This document shows positions 9,247 through 17,969 of a stretch of DNA of 64,000 nt, in pieces (positions within the stretch are counted from its first letter, which is position 1; each line of letters begins with the position of its first letter). The notes beneath the pieces are model-generated. The model worked only from the letters and a program-made list of their open reading frames with translations, was not told the origin of the DNA and made no database searches. The position numbers and the translations under genes are program-made. Source of the DNA: Adhaeribacter aquaticus DSM 16391 (GTDB taxonomy: Bacteria; Bacteroidota; Bacteroidia; Cytophagales; Hymenobacteraceae); the NCBI RefSeq assembly GCF_000473365.1, contig NZ_KI421517.1:620001-684000 (forward strand), read 5' to 3'.

Positions 9247-9630
9247 TTAGTCAAGATCTTCTTCCCGAATCAGCATTAAAATAGCCGACTGCGGAACAAT
9301 AAAATATTTTTCGCCGTGGTAAACAATTTCAATGGCATCCCGCTGAACGTATATAGCTAAATCGCCATCTTTGGCTTGCAGCGGAATGTAACGGACATCA
9401 TCCTGTTCATCCCGGTTCCAGACTTCATCATCAAAACCATAATCGGCCGGAATAGGATAACCAGGCCCCGTTTTCATGATATACCCTTCCTGAACCTTTT
9501 CTTTTTCCTGAACACCCGGCGGAAGGAACAAGCCGCTTTTAGTTTGCTCCTGGGAGGTCTTCGGTTTTATTAAAACCCGATCTCCAACAATAATAACCTT
9601 TTCTAATTTGTTTGTTTCCAATACACGCAT
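9247..9630 (-). CDS. GroES-like (Cpn10 family) co-chaperonin
   Basis: About 127 residues from the ATG at 9630, longer than canonical GroES (about 95). The N-terminal strand VIIVGDRVLIKPKTSQEQTKSGLFLPPG is the Cpn10 signature, and the C-terminal half (DGDLAIYVQRDAIEIVYHGEKYFIVPQSAILMLI) matches the closing beta strands. Between them is an acidic insert (GFDDEVWNRDEQDD). No groEL is in the window, so this is probably the second, stand-alone Cpn10 paralogue seen in Bacteroidota and not the main GroES. An in-frame TTG at 9654 is less likely as start, because a -7 promoter box (9652-9659) overlaps it. Confidence 0.8.
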   Translation of the reverse strand: MRVLETNKLEKVIIVGDRVLIKPKTSQEQTKSGLFLPPGVQEKEKVQEGYIMKTGPGYPIPADYGFDDEVWNRDEQDDVRYIPLQAKDGDLAIYVQRDAIEIVYHGEKYFIVPQSAILMLIREEDLD

Positions 9631-9651
9631 GCAATTTTCAGAAATTGGCTG

Positions 9652-9659
9652 CAAATATA
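9652..9659 (-). promoter_or_regulatory. Candidate -7 box for the GroES-like gene
   Basis: TATATTTG on the minus strand matches TAnnTTTG and lies 21 nt upstream of the ATG at 9630. It supports that start. Confidence 0.5.
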
Positions 9660-9770
9660 CATAATATCTTTATTTATGATATTATATGGCGAGGGCCTTA
9701 TTTAGGTTAATATTTTACAACTCTTGCTGTATTAACAAAAACAAAACCAAAATGTTATAATTACCCTAGT

Positions 9771-10304
9771 TTACAATGACTTGGCTACCACTTTGAAAAT
9801 TACGTCTATTTTCATTGTTACATCATCTGGCACACTTTCATCAATGGTTGCATTAGCTCTTATTTTAAAGTTTTCCGCATTTATATACTTCATCAAATCC
9901 GGATTAGCCGAATTAAGTTTTAAGGTGTTTCCGACATTAGCTGGTATATCATGCAGGTAAGCCAATTTAGCTTCATTGGTATTATCAGTAGAAATAAAAA
10001 CATCAATATCCTTCAGGAACCCGAAATCTTCAGTAGCAGGATTTTCGATGGTGAGTGTTAAGTCATCGAGGGTAATATTTTTAACTAAATTTGCCCGGGT
10101 ATTATGGTTTTTAAATTCCTGCTCCATGCTAACAGCGGAGGGTACCGGCATTCCGGGTAATTGCCGGCCCGGAATAATAAATTGCTTGGGTACGGTAAAG
10201 GTTTGAGATTCTTTAATCGTGAAGGTAAGCAGTTTATCAATCTCCTTACAGGAGTTAAATACAAACAAAAGGGCAAGCAATAAAAAAGACAAAGTAGATT
10301 TCAT
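9771..10304 (-). CDS. Uncharacterised lipoprotein
   Basis: 177 residues from the ATG at 10304. An ATG ten codons upstream exists, but 10304 gives a clean signal peptide: MKSTLSFLLLALLFVFNSC with a lipobox cysteine. The mature protein looks all-beta, with a segment LTLTIENPATEDFGFLKDIDVFIST that resembles immunoglobulin-like or LEA14-like folds, and a C-terminal strand MKIDVIFKVVAKSL. I do not recognise a named family. It is probably anchored in the outer membrane. It is flanked by a terminator on the upstream side and the cpn10-like gene downstream. Confidence 0.65.
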   Translation of the reverse strand: MKSTLSFLLLALLFVFNSCKEIDKLLTFTIKESQTFTVPKQFIIPGRQLPGMPVPSAVSMEQEFKNHNTRANLVKNITLDDLTLTIENPATEDFGFLKDIDVFISTDNTNEAKLAYLHDIPANVGNTLKLNSANPDLMKYINAENFKIRANATIDESVPDDVTMKIDVIFKVVAKSL

Positions 10305-10474
10305 AATTTTTACATTAGGTACTGGTAAAAGCATTTTACGATATCTTAAGGCTTGAAGATTAAGAACCGGTAAAAGAAGTAAAATACGCTCTTTACTTAC
10401 TTAATGCTTAAAGTAAAGAATTATTATTCAGAAAAATCTAAAAATTAGTCCTCAGAAGTAAAGCGCAGCAAAAA

Positions 10475-10525
10475 GCCCTTCTGGTTCTCTTTCCTGTAAA
10501 AAGGTTTAAAGAGAACCGGAAGGGC
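10475..10525 (-). terminator. Terminator of the S41 protease gene
   Basis: 18-bp stem (10475-10492 with 10508-10525, one G-U pair) with a 15-nt loop. On the minus strand it is followed by TTTTTGC, just after the protease stop codon. Confidence 0.75.
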
Positions 10526-10549
10526 GTGTTATTTAAAAGCTTATGGCGC

Positions 10550-12208
10550 TTATTCCGGCACAGAATGAGCCTGCACATAATTTTTTTCGAGCAGGCCTGC
10601 CCGCCCAAAACTCTGTAAGGCTTGCTTTAGTTCTCTGTCCCGCTCCTGGAAAATGGTATAAAAGCCTTCCGAGCCATAAGCACTTCTGGCAATGTAAGCC
10701 TTAATATGATTTTTAAGCAAGTCTTTAGAGCGCTCAAATTCTTTTTCTTTATAAACTATTTTCAGGCTGCTTGCCTCCTTAATAATACCTTGCAGCATTT
10801 TATCAGATACCAAGAAGGACGTTTTATAATCCTCAAAAGGCATTTTTTCAAACTCTTTACGGTGATCTTGGAAATAATTTACTGCAAATTTCCGAACTAG
10901 ATTTTTGGCAAATAATTGGTTTAAATAATTGGTTACGTCAGAAGTATCGCGGGAAACAAAAACATCAGGCATAATACCACCACCTCCATAAACAATTCTA
11001 CCATTTATAGTTTTATATTTCAAGGAGTCATCAAAACGGATACTATCCTGGTGGAAGAACTCACCTTTTTTATACCGGTTCAAAATATCATTTCCATATT
11101 CTTCTGTTCCTTTTTTATAGGACTTTTGGATGGAACGACCGCTGGGCGTGTAGTACCTTGAAATAGTTAAACGCAACTCAGAACCATCGTTTAAGGAAAT
11201 AGGCATTTGTACTAACCCCTTTCCGAAAGAACGACGACCAACAATTAAAGCCCGATCATTGTCTTGTAAAGCACCAGCTAAAATTTCAGAAGCCGAAGCA
11301 CTGCCTTCATCTATCAAAACTACTAGTTTACCTTCTTCAAACTCTCCTTTTACTTTTGCATAGGTATCAGAGTCATACTTGGTTCCTTTTCCATCAGTAT
11401 ATACAATCTTTTTATTACCCGAAATAAACTCATCAGCTATTTTAGTAGCCCTATCCATATACCCCCCGGGGTTACCCCGTAAATCGAGCACCAGGCGCTG
11501 CATACCCGATTTCTTTAGTTTTGATAAAGCTTCTTTAAATTCAGCATAAGTATTATTGGCAAAACGAGCTATTTTAATATAACCGGTTTGCTTATCCAGC
11601 ATGTAACTTACATCTACCGAGTGAGAGGGTATTTTATGCCGGGTAACCACAAAATTCATTGGTTTGGTTTGGGCTTTACGCAAAATGCTTAATTGCACTT
11701 TGGATCCTTTAGTACCACGTAATTTTTCCAGCACCTTCTGTGTAGTTATACCCACTCCGGCAATATTCTCCCCATTAACTTTTACAATTTTATCGCCGGC
11801 CTGAATTCCCACTGTCTCTGATGGGCCACCACTTAAAGGTGCCACTACATAAACCGTATCCCGGAAAACATTAAACTCTATGCCAATACCATCGAAATTG
11901 CCTTCTAGATAAGAGCGCGCAATACTAATTTCGCTTGCCGGAATATAAGAGGTATGCGGATCAAGTTTCTCCAGCATTTTGGCAATAGCAAAATCTGTTA
12001 ACTCTTCTACATTAACTGTATCTACATAATCGCGGTCAATGTAACTTAAAATATCCCTAAACTTCAGGTAACCTTTAGCAGTTTGTTGCGCATTGTTGGG
12101 GGATGCCTTAAAACTATTAGCGCCAATTAAAACACCAAAAGATAAAGCAAGTGCAATAATAATTGGTAACCTGACCTGGAAGACTGAATTCTTTGGATTG
12201 TTATCCAT
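10550..12208 (-). CDS. S41 family C-terminal processing peptidase (CtpA/Prc type)
   Basis: 552 residues. An N-terminal membrane segment (LPIIIALALSFGVLIGANSF, about residues 14-33) places the enzyme in the periplasm. A PDZ domain follows (GIGIEFNVFRDTVYVVAPLSGGPSETVGIQAGDKIVKVNG), then the S41 core: LVLDLRGNPGGYMDRATKIAD, the serine cluster GSASASEILAGALQD and the lysine in RSFGKGLVQ. The Ser-Lys spacing of 25 residues fits the middle serine of the cluster as nucleophile. It cleaves proteins near their C-termini. A long C-terminal helical region (KEKEFERSKDLLKNHIKAYIARS) is usual in Bacteroidota members. It is followed by its own terminator. Confidence 0.93.
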   Translation of the reverse strand: MDNNPKNSVFQVRLPIIIALALSFGVLIGANSFKASPNNAQQTAKGYLKFRDILSYIDRDYVDTVNVEELTDFAIAKMLEKLDPHTSYIPASEISIARSYLEGNFDGIGIEFNVFRDTVYVVAPLSGGPSETVGIQAGDKIVKVNGENIAGVGITTQKVLEKLRGTKGSKVQLSILRKAQTKPMNFVVTRHKIPSHSVDVSYMLDKQTGYIKIARFANNTYAEFKEALSKLKKSGMQRLVLDLRGNPGGYMDRATKIADEFISGNKKIVYTDGKGTKYDSDTYAKVKGEFEEGKLVVLIDEGSASASEILAGALQDNDRALIVGRRSFGKGLVQMPISLNDGSELRLTISRYYTPSGRSIQKSYKKGTEEYGNDILNRYKKGEFFHQDSIRFDDSLKYKTINGRIVYGGGGIMPDVFVSRDTSDVTNYLNQLFAKNLVRKFAVNYFQDHRKEFEKMPFEDYKTSFLVSDKMLQGIIKEASSLKIVYKEKEFERSKDLLKNHIKAYIARSAYGSEGFYTIFQERDRELKQALQSFGRAGLLEKNYVQAHSVPE

Positions 12209-12731
12209 AAAAATTTAAAAGAGATTTAAGTATAAGTTTAACAGCTAAAACCTGATAATCCTTTTCAAAGTAATTTACAATAAAATAGTTTCATATCCAT
12301 CTTATTTATAAAGGAGTTACAATTTAATCCTAGTTTAGTAAAATACAATTTTTTAAGTAAAGGCTTTTGTGTTTTTTTTAATTATATCAATTATTCAACT
12401 AAATAATCAAAATTGAACTGATTACCTAACCAGTCAAAGTATTTATTATTCTTTTTAAGCCAATTTTAAGCTTTTCCCCAAGGCCGCTTTTCTAATTAAA
12501 TAAGAAAGGCGAAACATTACAAAATACAAATTTTCGCTTATTTGTGTATCCTGCATCATGGCTACAACAAAGCTTTTATTTCATAAAAGAGGAAAGCTTT
12601 TTTACCAAATTCAACTACTTACTGAAATATTCTAAAAAACATAAACCCAAACCTGCTTAGTCCGAAGTATTTTAGAACAATAGAATAAGATTACTTAAAA
12701 CTGAATACCTTTGTCTTTCAATTTTATTTAA
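12209..12731. other. Divergent intergenic region, S41 protease / ruvX
   Basis: 523 nt of AT-rich DNA. I see only the ruvX promoter box (12706-12713), no ORF with coding character and no strong hairpin. Confidence 0.5.
12706..12713 (+). promoter_or_regulatory. Candidate -7 box for ruvX-def
   Basis: TACCTTTG, an exact TAnnTTTG match, 18 nt before the ruvX start. No clear -33 box. Confidence 0.55.
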
Positions 12732-13148
12732 ATGGCGCGAGTATTAGCAATAGATTACGGAAATAAACGGGTGGGTTTAGCTGTTACCGATCCGTTAAAG
12801 CTCATTGCTAATCCTTTGGATACCGTACATGCCAAAGATGTAATTATGTTTCTGAAAAATTATATTCAGAAAGAAGCGGTTGAAGCTTTTGTGGTGGGCA
12901 TGCCTAAAACCTTGGATAACACCCCTACTGATGTTACAAGTGCAGTAGTAGGATTTGTCCGGAAATTAAAAAAAGAAATACCCGAAATACCCGTTTATAC
13001 AGTAGACGAGCGCTTTACTTCCCGGATGGCTTTTCAGGCAATGATTGATGGTGGTGTAAAAAAGAAAGATCGCCAAAACAAAGCTACCGTAGATAAAGTA
13101 AGCGCAACTATTATTTTACAATCTTATTTAGCTCAGCAAAGTTTATGA
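12732..13148 (+). CDS. ruvX: Holliday junction resolvase-like protein RuvX/YqgF
   Basis: 138 residues, standard length. RNase H-like fold with the first acidic residue in LAIDYGNKRVGLAVTDP (D8), the second motif VEAFVVGMPKTLDN and the C-terminal VDERFTSRMA with its active-site acid. Members act on branched nucleic acid or in 5' pre-16S rRNA maturation. def overlaps its stop by 4 nt (ATGA), so the two are translationally coupled. Confidence 0.93.
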   Translation: MARVLAIDYGNKRVGLAVTDPLKLIANPLDTVHAKDVIMFLKNYIQKEAVEAFVVGMPKTLDNTPTDVTSAVVGFVRKLKKEIPEIPVYTVDERFTSRMAFQAMIDGGVKKKDRQNKATVDKVSATIILQSYLAQQSL

Positions 13149-13708
13149 TTTATCCGATTGTTGCTTACGGCGACCCAGTATTAAAAGCAAAGGCGCAGGA
13201 TATTCCACAGGATTTTCCGGATTTGAAAAAACTGGTGGAAAATATGTATGATACCATGTATAACGCCCATGGTGTAGGACTTGCCGCTCCTCAAATAGGC
13301 AAAAGCATCCGTTTATTTGTTATTGACTCGGCTCCTTTTGAGGAAGATGAAGAAAAGAAAGCAACAGCGGTAAAAAAAGCCTTTATTAATCCTCAGATAT
13401 TAAAAGAAGAAGGCGAAGAGTGGGCATTTGAGGAAGGCTGTTTAAGCATTCCGGGCGTTCGGGAAGATGTTTACCGGCCCGCTATTGTTACCATCCGGTA
13501 TTTAGACGAGGAATGGCAGGAACACGAAGATGTTTTTGATGGCCTGGTAGCACGTATTATCCAGCACGAATACGATCATATTGAAGGTATTTTATTTACA
13601 GATCATCTTTCAGGGCTAAAAAAGCGCCTTATTAAAGGTAAATTAACCAAAATCAGTAAAGGGGATGTAGATGCCGATTACCGCATGAAGTTTCCGGTAA
13701 AACGGTGA
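13145..13708 (+). CDS. def: Peptide deformylase
   Basis: 187 residues. It removes the N-formyl group from nascent proteins. All three family motifs are present: GVGLAAPQIG (43-52), EEGCLSIPG with metal ligand C99, and QHEYDHIEG with H141, E142 and H145. An acidic/basic insert (FEEDEEKKATAVKKAF) after the first motif is common in Bacteroidota deformylases. It overlaps ruvX by 4 nt and shares its promoter. A convergent terminator follows. Confidence 0.97.
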   Translation: MIYPIVAYGDPVLKAKAQDIPQDFPDLKKLVENMYDTMYNAHGVGLAAPQIGKSIRLFVIDSAPFEEDEEKKATAVKKAFINPQILKEEGEEWAFEEGCLSIPGVREDVYRPAIVTIRYLDEEWQEHEDVFDGLVARIIQHEYDHIEGILFTDHLSGLKKRLIKGKLTKISKGDVDADYRMKFPVKR

Positions 13709-13733
13709 AAACCGGTAATATAATTACACCTTT

Positions 13734-13764
13734 GAAAAAGCTTGTACTATATACAAGCTTTTTC
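13734..13764. terminator. Bidirectional terminator, def / cyanophycinase
   Basis: Perfect 13-bp stem, GAAAAAGCTTGTA (13734-13746) with 13752-13764, 5-nt loop, T-run on both strands. It overlaps the stop codon of the minus-strand gene. Confidence 0.8.
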
Positions 13765-14566
13765 AGTTTTTAAGCACCGGCTTAATTTCCTTTTCCCGGA
13801 TACAATATTGCTGCCCCTCTACCAATAGATGCATGACCAGGTGTTCTACAGCAATTGGTAAACCATGCTCTACTTCATGTATATTAGAGTATTTTATTTC
13901 AGATCCATCTATTATTGTTACCACACCAATACCAAAGACCTCTACCAGATTTCCTTCCCGAATAATAATACCCGTTTCCTCGCCTAATCCTATGCCAATG
14001 TATTCCGGGTGTTGTGACACCGCAATAGATAATCGCCCAAACCGGCCCCGCTCCGTAAAGTGAGTATCTATGTAAACCTTATGAATAAAAGATAAACCCG
14101 CACTGGTTTTGGTTCTTCCTTTCTCCAGGGCATAAGGACCGTACCCTTCATAAATCATCCTATCGGACATAGCCGCAGAACCGGCACTGGTACCGGCAAT
14201 AATCAAATCGTCGGTACGGTACCGCTCCCGCATGATTTTATGCACTTCAGTTCCTTTCAGAAATTCCAGGATCCGGCGCTGATCGCCACCCGTAAAAAAG
14301 ATTACATCAGCCGCTTTTATTCGTTTTATATAATCTGCCTTATCCGCCTCATTATTCTCATCTATATGCATAAAGCGTACATTAGGCAAGCCAGTTTCTT
14401 CAAAGGCTTCTACATAAGCTTTTCCCGATTCTTCGGGCTCAGGAGCAGCTGTAGTAACTACTTCAATTGCTGATTTTTCATGACAATACTCTGATTCTAT
14501 TAATTTTATTAAACCATCATCACCACCACCACCTAATGCAATAAGGGTACCTTTGGGAGCTTTCAT
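13763..14566 (-). CDS. Cyanophycinase-like peptidase, S51 family
   Basis: 267 residues, the normal size. The class I glutamine-amidotransferase-like fold shows GTLIALGGGGDDGLIK at the N-terminus, FFTGGDQRRILEFL, and the nucleophile elbow IIAGTSAGSAAMSDRM with the catalytic serine. Cyanophycinase hydrolyses the Asp-Arg storage polymer cyanophycin to beta-Asp-Arg dipeptides. No cyanophycin synthetase (cphA) or isoaspartyl dipeptidase is in the window, so the actual substrate could be another beta-linked dipeptide or a taken-up polymer. No signal peptide, so cytosolic. Confidence 0.87.
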   Translation of the reverse strand: MKAPKGTLIALGGGGDDGLIKLIESEYCHEKSAIEVVTTAAPEPEESGKAYVEAFEETGLPNVRFMHIDENNEADKADYIKRIKAADVIFFTGGDQRRILEFLKGTEVHKIMRERYRTDDLIIAGTSAGSAAMSDRMIYEGYGPYALEKGRTKTSAGLSFIHKVYIDTHFTERGRFGRLSIAVSQHPEYIGIGLGEETGIIIREGNLVEVFGIGVVTIIDGSEIKYSNIHEVEHGLPIAVEHLVMHLLVEGQQYCIREKEIKPVLKN

Positions 14567-14923
14567 AGAACTTTCGCTGTGACTTATACTATTAACCGGC
14601 TACTGTTTTCCGGCCAGTTAAAATAATTTTTTTAAATTAATTAATCTTTAACTACGGCAAGACCAGAGCTAAGATAAAAATATGGTATTACGAAAAAGGC
14701 AGGGTTAAAATATTTTATTTCCTAGGGTTATTTCACCGAAAAATACAACCTAAAAAAACAACAAATATTATAAAATTAAAGTATACCTATATATAACACA
14801 GGTAACTAATTATTTAAGCAATAAAGCCACTGGCACACTTATTTTCCGCCAGCAGAATCCTTTTTACGCCTTGCTTTTACTAATTAGATTTCTGGGAATG
14901 TAACTTTAAAATTTTCTTAAACT
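14567..14923. other. Divergent intergenic region, cyanophycinase / small membrane protein
   Basis: 357 nt, strongly AT-rich. I see no gene, hairpin or exact promoter box. Confidence 0.45.
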
Positions 14924-15127
14924 ATGAAAAGAGCCATATTAGTTTTATTCGCCACATTACTCAACATAATTGCTTTTGCTCAGGAAACTGGTGCAGATAT
15001 TAATGTAGATATTAATAAAGGTGGTGGTGGCGGTTCTCCGGTAGCCCCCTGGATGTGGGTTGTTGGTGGTGCTGTTTTTGTTTTATTATTAGTTGCTTTA
15101 TTACGCGGCCGCGGAAGCAGAAGCTAG
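14924..15127 (+). CDS. Small membrane protein with signal peptide and glycine run
   Basis: 67 residues. MKRAILVLFATLLNIIAFAQ is a clean signal peptide with a probable cut after AFAQ. A short linker (ETGADINVDINKGGGGGSP) follows, then one membrane segment (PWMWVVGGAVFVLLLVALL) and a basic end RGRGSRS. So it is a single-span protein with an exposed N-terminus of about 25 residues. The function is unknown. Its own strong terminator 17 nt downstream supports it being a real gene. Confidence 0.7.
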   Translation: MKRAILVLFATLLNIIAFAQETGADINVDINKGGGGGSPVAPWMWVVGGAVFVLLLVALLRGRGSRS

Positions 15128-15144
15128 TTACCCGCTCTCACCCA

Positions 15145-15190
15145 GTACAGAACAAAAAAGCAGCCCTCGGGCTGCTTTTTTGTTCTGTAC
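15145..15190. terminator. Terminator with extended symmetric arms
   Basis: Perfect inverted repeat, 22 bp per arm (15145-15166 with 15169-15190); with a realistic 4-nt loop the stem is 21 bp. The AAAAAAGCAGCC core has a T-run, extended by GTACAGAAC at the base. Confidence 0.85.
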
Positions 15191-15252
15191 CTATTCCAAA
15201 ATCTTATAACATTAAAAAAATATCCTGTAACATATTTCCCCTAACCGTACCA

Positions 15253-15260
15253 TAATTTTG
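15253..15260 (+). promoter_or_regulatory. Candidate -7 box for copA
   Basis: TAATTTTG fits TAnnTTTG and lies 46 nt before the copA start. No copper-responsive operator could be recognised. Confidence 0.4.
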
Positions 15261-15306
15261 TATTGTAAAAAAAGAACAAGTACATAAAATTATAAAAGCT
15301 AAAAGT

Positions 15307-17559
15307 ATGAGTACTACAACCCAACCCGTTGCTACAACCAGCACCACCCGAAATACTTTTCCGGTGAACGGAATGACTTGTGCTGCCTGTGCCGTAAGCG
15401 TGGAGTCGATGTTAAAAGCTCAGCCTGGGGTAGTAGAGGCTAATGTAAGCTATGCCAACCGGTCGGCAGATGTACAATACAACCCGCAGGAAGTAAATGT
15501 AAAAGCACTTCAGAAAGTTATAAAGCAACTAGGATACGAGTTAGTAGCCGATGCTACTATTTCTGCTGAAGATTTAGAAAAAGCCGATGCCGACCAGTAT
15601 GCACAGTTAAAGAAGAAAACCATAGCCGCATTTGTTTTAACACTGCCGGTAGTAATTATAGGCATGTTCTTTCACCATGGGTTTCCGGGAGCTAATCTTA
15701 TTATGCTGGTGCTTACTGGCCTGGTCATATTTTGGTTTGGCAGAAGCTTTTTCATAAGCGCTTTTAAAAAAGCGCGTCATTTAACAGCTAATATGGATAC
15801 GCTGGTGGCCCTAAGTACCGGGGTAGCCTTTATGTTTAGCGCCTTTAATACCGTTTATCCACAGTACTTCTTAAGCCGGGACCTGCAGCCGCAGGTTTAT
15901 TTTGAGTCGGCTGCTGCTATTATTGCTTTTATTTTAACTGGCAAGCTAATGGAAGAGCGAGCCCGCAAAGGGACATCGGCCGCTTTAAAAAAATTAATGG
16001 GCCTGCAGCCCAAAACCGTGCGAATAATGCGTGATACTGGTGAAGAAGAAGAACTACCCATTGAACAGGTGCAGCCTAACGACCAGATTTTAATCAGGCC
16101 CGGAGAAAAAATACCGGTAGATGGCCTGGTACATAAAGGAGAATCGTTCGTGGACGAAAGCATGATTACCGGCGAACCAGTGGCTCAACTTAAAAAAGCA
16201 GGAGCTACCGTATTTGCCGGCACCGTAAACCAAAAGGGCAGTTTTGAATTGTTAGCTCAAAAAACCGGCTCCCAAACCATGCTGGCTCAGATTATAAAAA
16301 CTGTACAACAGGCTCAGGCCAGCAAACCACCGGTACAAAAACTGGTAGACAAAATTGCTGGAATTTTTGTACCCATTGTGATGGCTATTGCTTTGTTAAG
16401 CTTTATTGTGTGGTACTTTTCTGGGGTAGATAACAATGTAACCTATGCCTTACAAGCTTTGATTACCGTTCTGATAATTGCCTGCCCCTGTGCTTTAGGC
16501 TTAGCTACTCCTACCGCTATAATGGTAGCAGTGGGTAAAGGTGCTGAAAAGGGTATTCTTATAAAGGATGCTGAAAGCCTGGAAAAAGCCCGTAAAGCAA
16601 CTGTAGTAGTAATAGACAAAACCGGTACGCTTACCAAAGGACAACCAGAAGCAGAAGAAATTATATGGAATGAACCAGTAATTGAAAAAACAAAAATAGC
16701 TCAGGCCATTCTAAGTATTGAAACCCGTTCTGAGCATCCTTTAGCCGACGCCATTATCCGAAAATTAAAAGCCGATGGCTTCACTCCTGCTTCTGTGACT
16801 AATTTTGAAAGCATTACGGGAAAGGGAGTAAAAGCCGATGTGGACGGAGTAACTTATTTTATTGGCAGCAAACATTTATTGGCGGCTTACAACTTGCCGG
16901 TACCCGAATCTTTACAAACAATAGCCGAACAACAGGCTGCCTTAGCCAAAACTATAATTTTTATTAGCCGGAAAGAACAAGTAGTGGCGCTAATACCGGT
17001 AACAGATCCCATAAAAGAAACCTCGGCGGCAGCCGTACAGGCTTTACAACACCTGCACTTGCAGGTACATTTACTTACCGGCGATAATATACAAACCGCT
17101 CAGGCTATAGCTAAACAAGCTAACATTGCCCAGGTACAGGCGGAAGTATTACCAACCGAAAAGGCGGCTTATGTCCAACAGTTGCAAGCCAAGGGACACG
17201 TAGTAGCCATGGTAGGCGATGGCATAAACGACTCTCCCGCCCTGGCTCAGGCGGATGTAGGAATTGCCATGGGGAAAGGCACCGATATTGCTATGGAATC
17301 AGCGGGAATAACCTTAATGCAGTCAGATTTAAGGTATATTGTTACAGCTATTAAATTATCGCGGGCCACTGTTCGAACCATAAAGCAAAATCTTTTCTGG
17401 GCTTTTATCTATAACCTGATAGGCATTCCAATTGCGGCCGGTATACTTTTTCCGTTCTTTGGATTCCTGCTAAACCCCATGCTGGCCGGAGCCGCCATGG
17501 CGCTAAGTTCCGTATCAGTAGTAACCAACAGCCTTAGATTACGAACAATTACGCTATAG
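15307..17559 (+). CDS. copA: Copper-translocating P1B-type ATPase
   Basis: 750 residues. One N-terminal heavy-metal-associated domain (GMTCAACAVSV, C25 and C28). The membrane metal site CPC is at 393-395 in IACPCALGLATPTA. The phosphorylated aspartate is D437 in VIDKTGTLTKG, and the hinge is MVGDGINDSPALAQADVG. Actuator motif: MITGEPV. The CPC motif and the C-terminal region (YNLIGIPIAAGILFP, then MAGAAMALSSVSVVTNSLRLR-type ending) fit Cu(I) export from the cytosol. It lies 53 nt upstream of a CopZ-like gene, and the two probably form a copper-detoxification operon closed by the terminator at 17907-17945. Confidence 0.95.
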   Translation: MSTTTQPVATTSTTRNTFPVNGMTCAACAVSVESMLKAQPGVVEANVSYANRSADVQYNPQEVNVKALQKVIKQLGYELVADATISAEDLEKADADQYAQLKKKTIAAFVLTLPVVIIGMFFHHGFPGANLIMLVLTGLVIFWFGRSFFISAFKKARHLTANMDTLVALSTGVAFMFSAFNTVYPQYFLSRDLQPQVYFESAAAIIAFILTGKLMEERARKGTSAALKKLMGLQPKTVRIMRDTGEEEELPIEQVQPNDQILIRPGEKIPVDGLVHKGESFVDESMITGEPVAQLKKAGATVFAGTVNQKGSFELLAQKTGSQTMLAQIIKTVQQAQASKPPVQKLVDKIAGIFVPIVMAIALLSFIVWYFSGVDNNVTYALQALITVLIIACPCALGLATPTAIMVAVGKGAEKGILIKDAESLEKARKATVVVIDKTGTLTKGQPEAEEIIWNEPVIEKTKIAQAILSIETRSEHPLADAIIRKLKADGFTPASVTNFESITGKGVKADVDGVTYFIGSKHLLAAYNLPVPESLQTIAEQQAALAKTIIFISRKEQVVALIPVTDPIKETSAAAVQALQHLHLQVHLLTGDNIQTAQAIAKQANIAQVQAEVLPTEKAAYVQQLQAKGHVVAMVGDGINDSPALAQADVGIAMGKGTDIAMESAGITLMQSDLRYIVTAIKLSRATVRTIKQNLFWAFIYNLIGIPIAAGILFPFFGFLLNPMLAGAAMALSSVSVVTNSLRLRTITL

Positions 17560-17612
17560 GCGAAACTTTTTAAATGCAGATTATTTCGTACAACCTTTAA
17601 TTTTTACCTACA

Positions 17613-17849
17613 ATGAAGACTTTAAAATTTAAAACCAACATAAATTGCGGCAGTTGTGTGGCCAACGCCAAACCTTACCTGGACGCAGTAGAAAATGTGC
17701 AAAACTGGGAAGTAGATACAACTAATCCGGAGAAAATATTAACCGTAAAAGGAGAAAATATAAAGGCCGAAGAAGTAGTGGAAACTGTAAAAAAGGCTGG
17801 CTACAAAATCGAAGAAAAAAAAGGTTTGTTAGGCAGCCTGTTCGGGTAA
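17613..17849 (+). CDS. CopZ-like heavy-metal-associated (HMA) domain protein
   Basis: 78 residues, a single ferredoxin-like HMA domain. The metal-binding loop is NINCGSCVANAKPYL with C12 and C15. The usual MT before the first cysteine is replaced by IN, but CxxC is intact. The C-terminus (VKKAGYKIEEKKGLLGSLFG) is typical of Bacteroidota copies. It is probably a cytosolic Cu(I) chaperone delivering to the adjacent CopA. Confidence 0.85.
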   Translation: MKTLKFKTNINCGSCVANAKPYLDAVENVQNWEVDTTNPEKILTVKGENIKAEEVVETVKKAGYKIEEKKGLLGSLFG

Positions 17850-17906
17850 AATTTAATAGTACAAAACCTTACTTAAACCAGTAAAACTCGTTAATAATAC
17901 ATCTTT

Positions 17907-17945
17907 GCCTGTAGCCGGTAAGTTTAACAACTTGCGGCTACAGGC
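17907..17945 (+). terminator. Terminator of copA operon
   Basis: GCCTGTAGCCG (17907-17917) pairs with 17935-17945, with an inner AAGTT/AACTT helix. CTTTTTAT follows. It ends 24 nt before the next start codon. Confidence 0.8.
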
Positions 17946-17969
17946 CTTTTTATAACAACACCTGGCACC

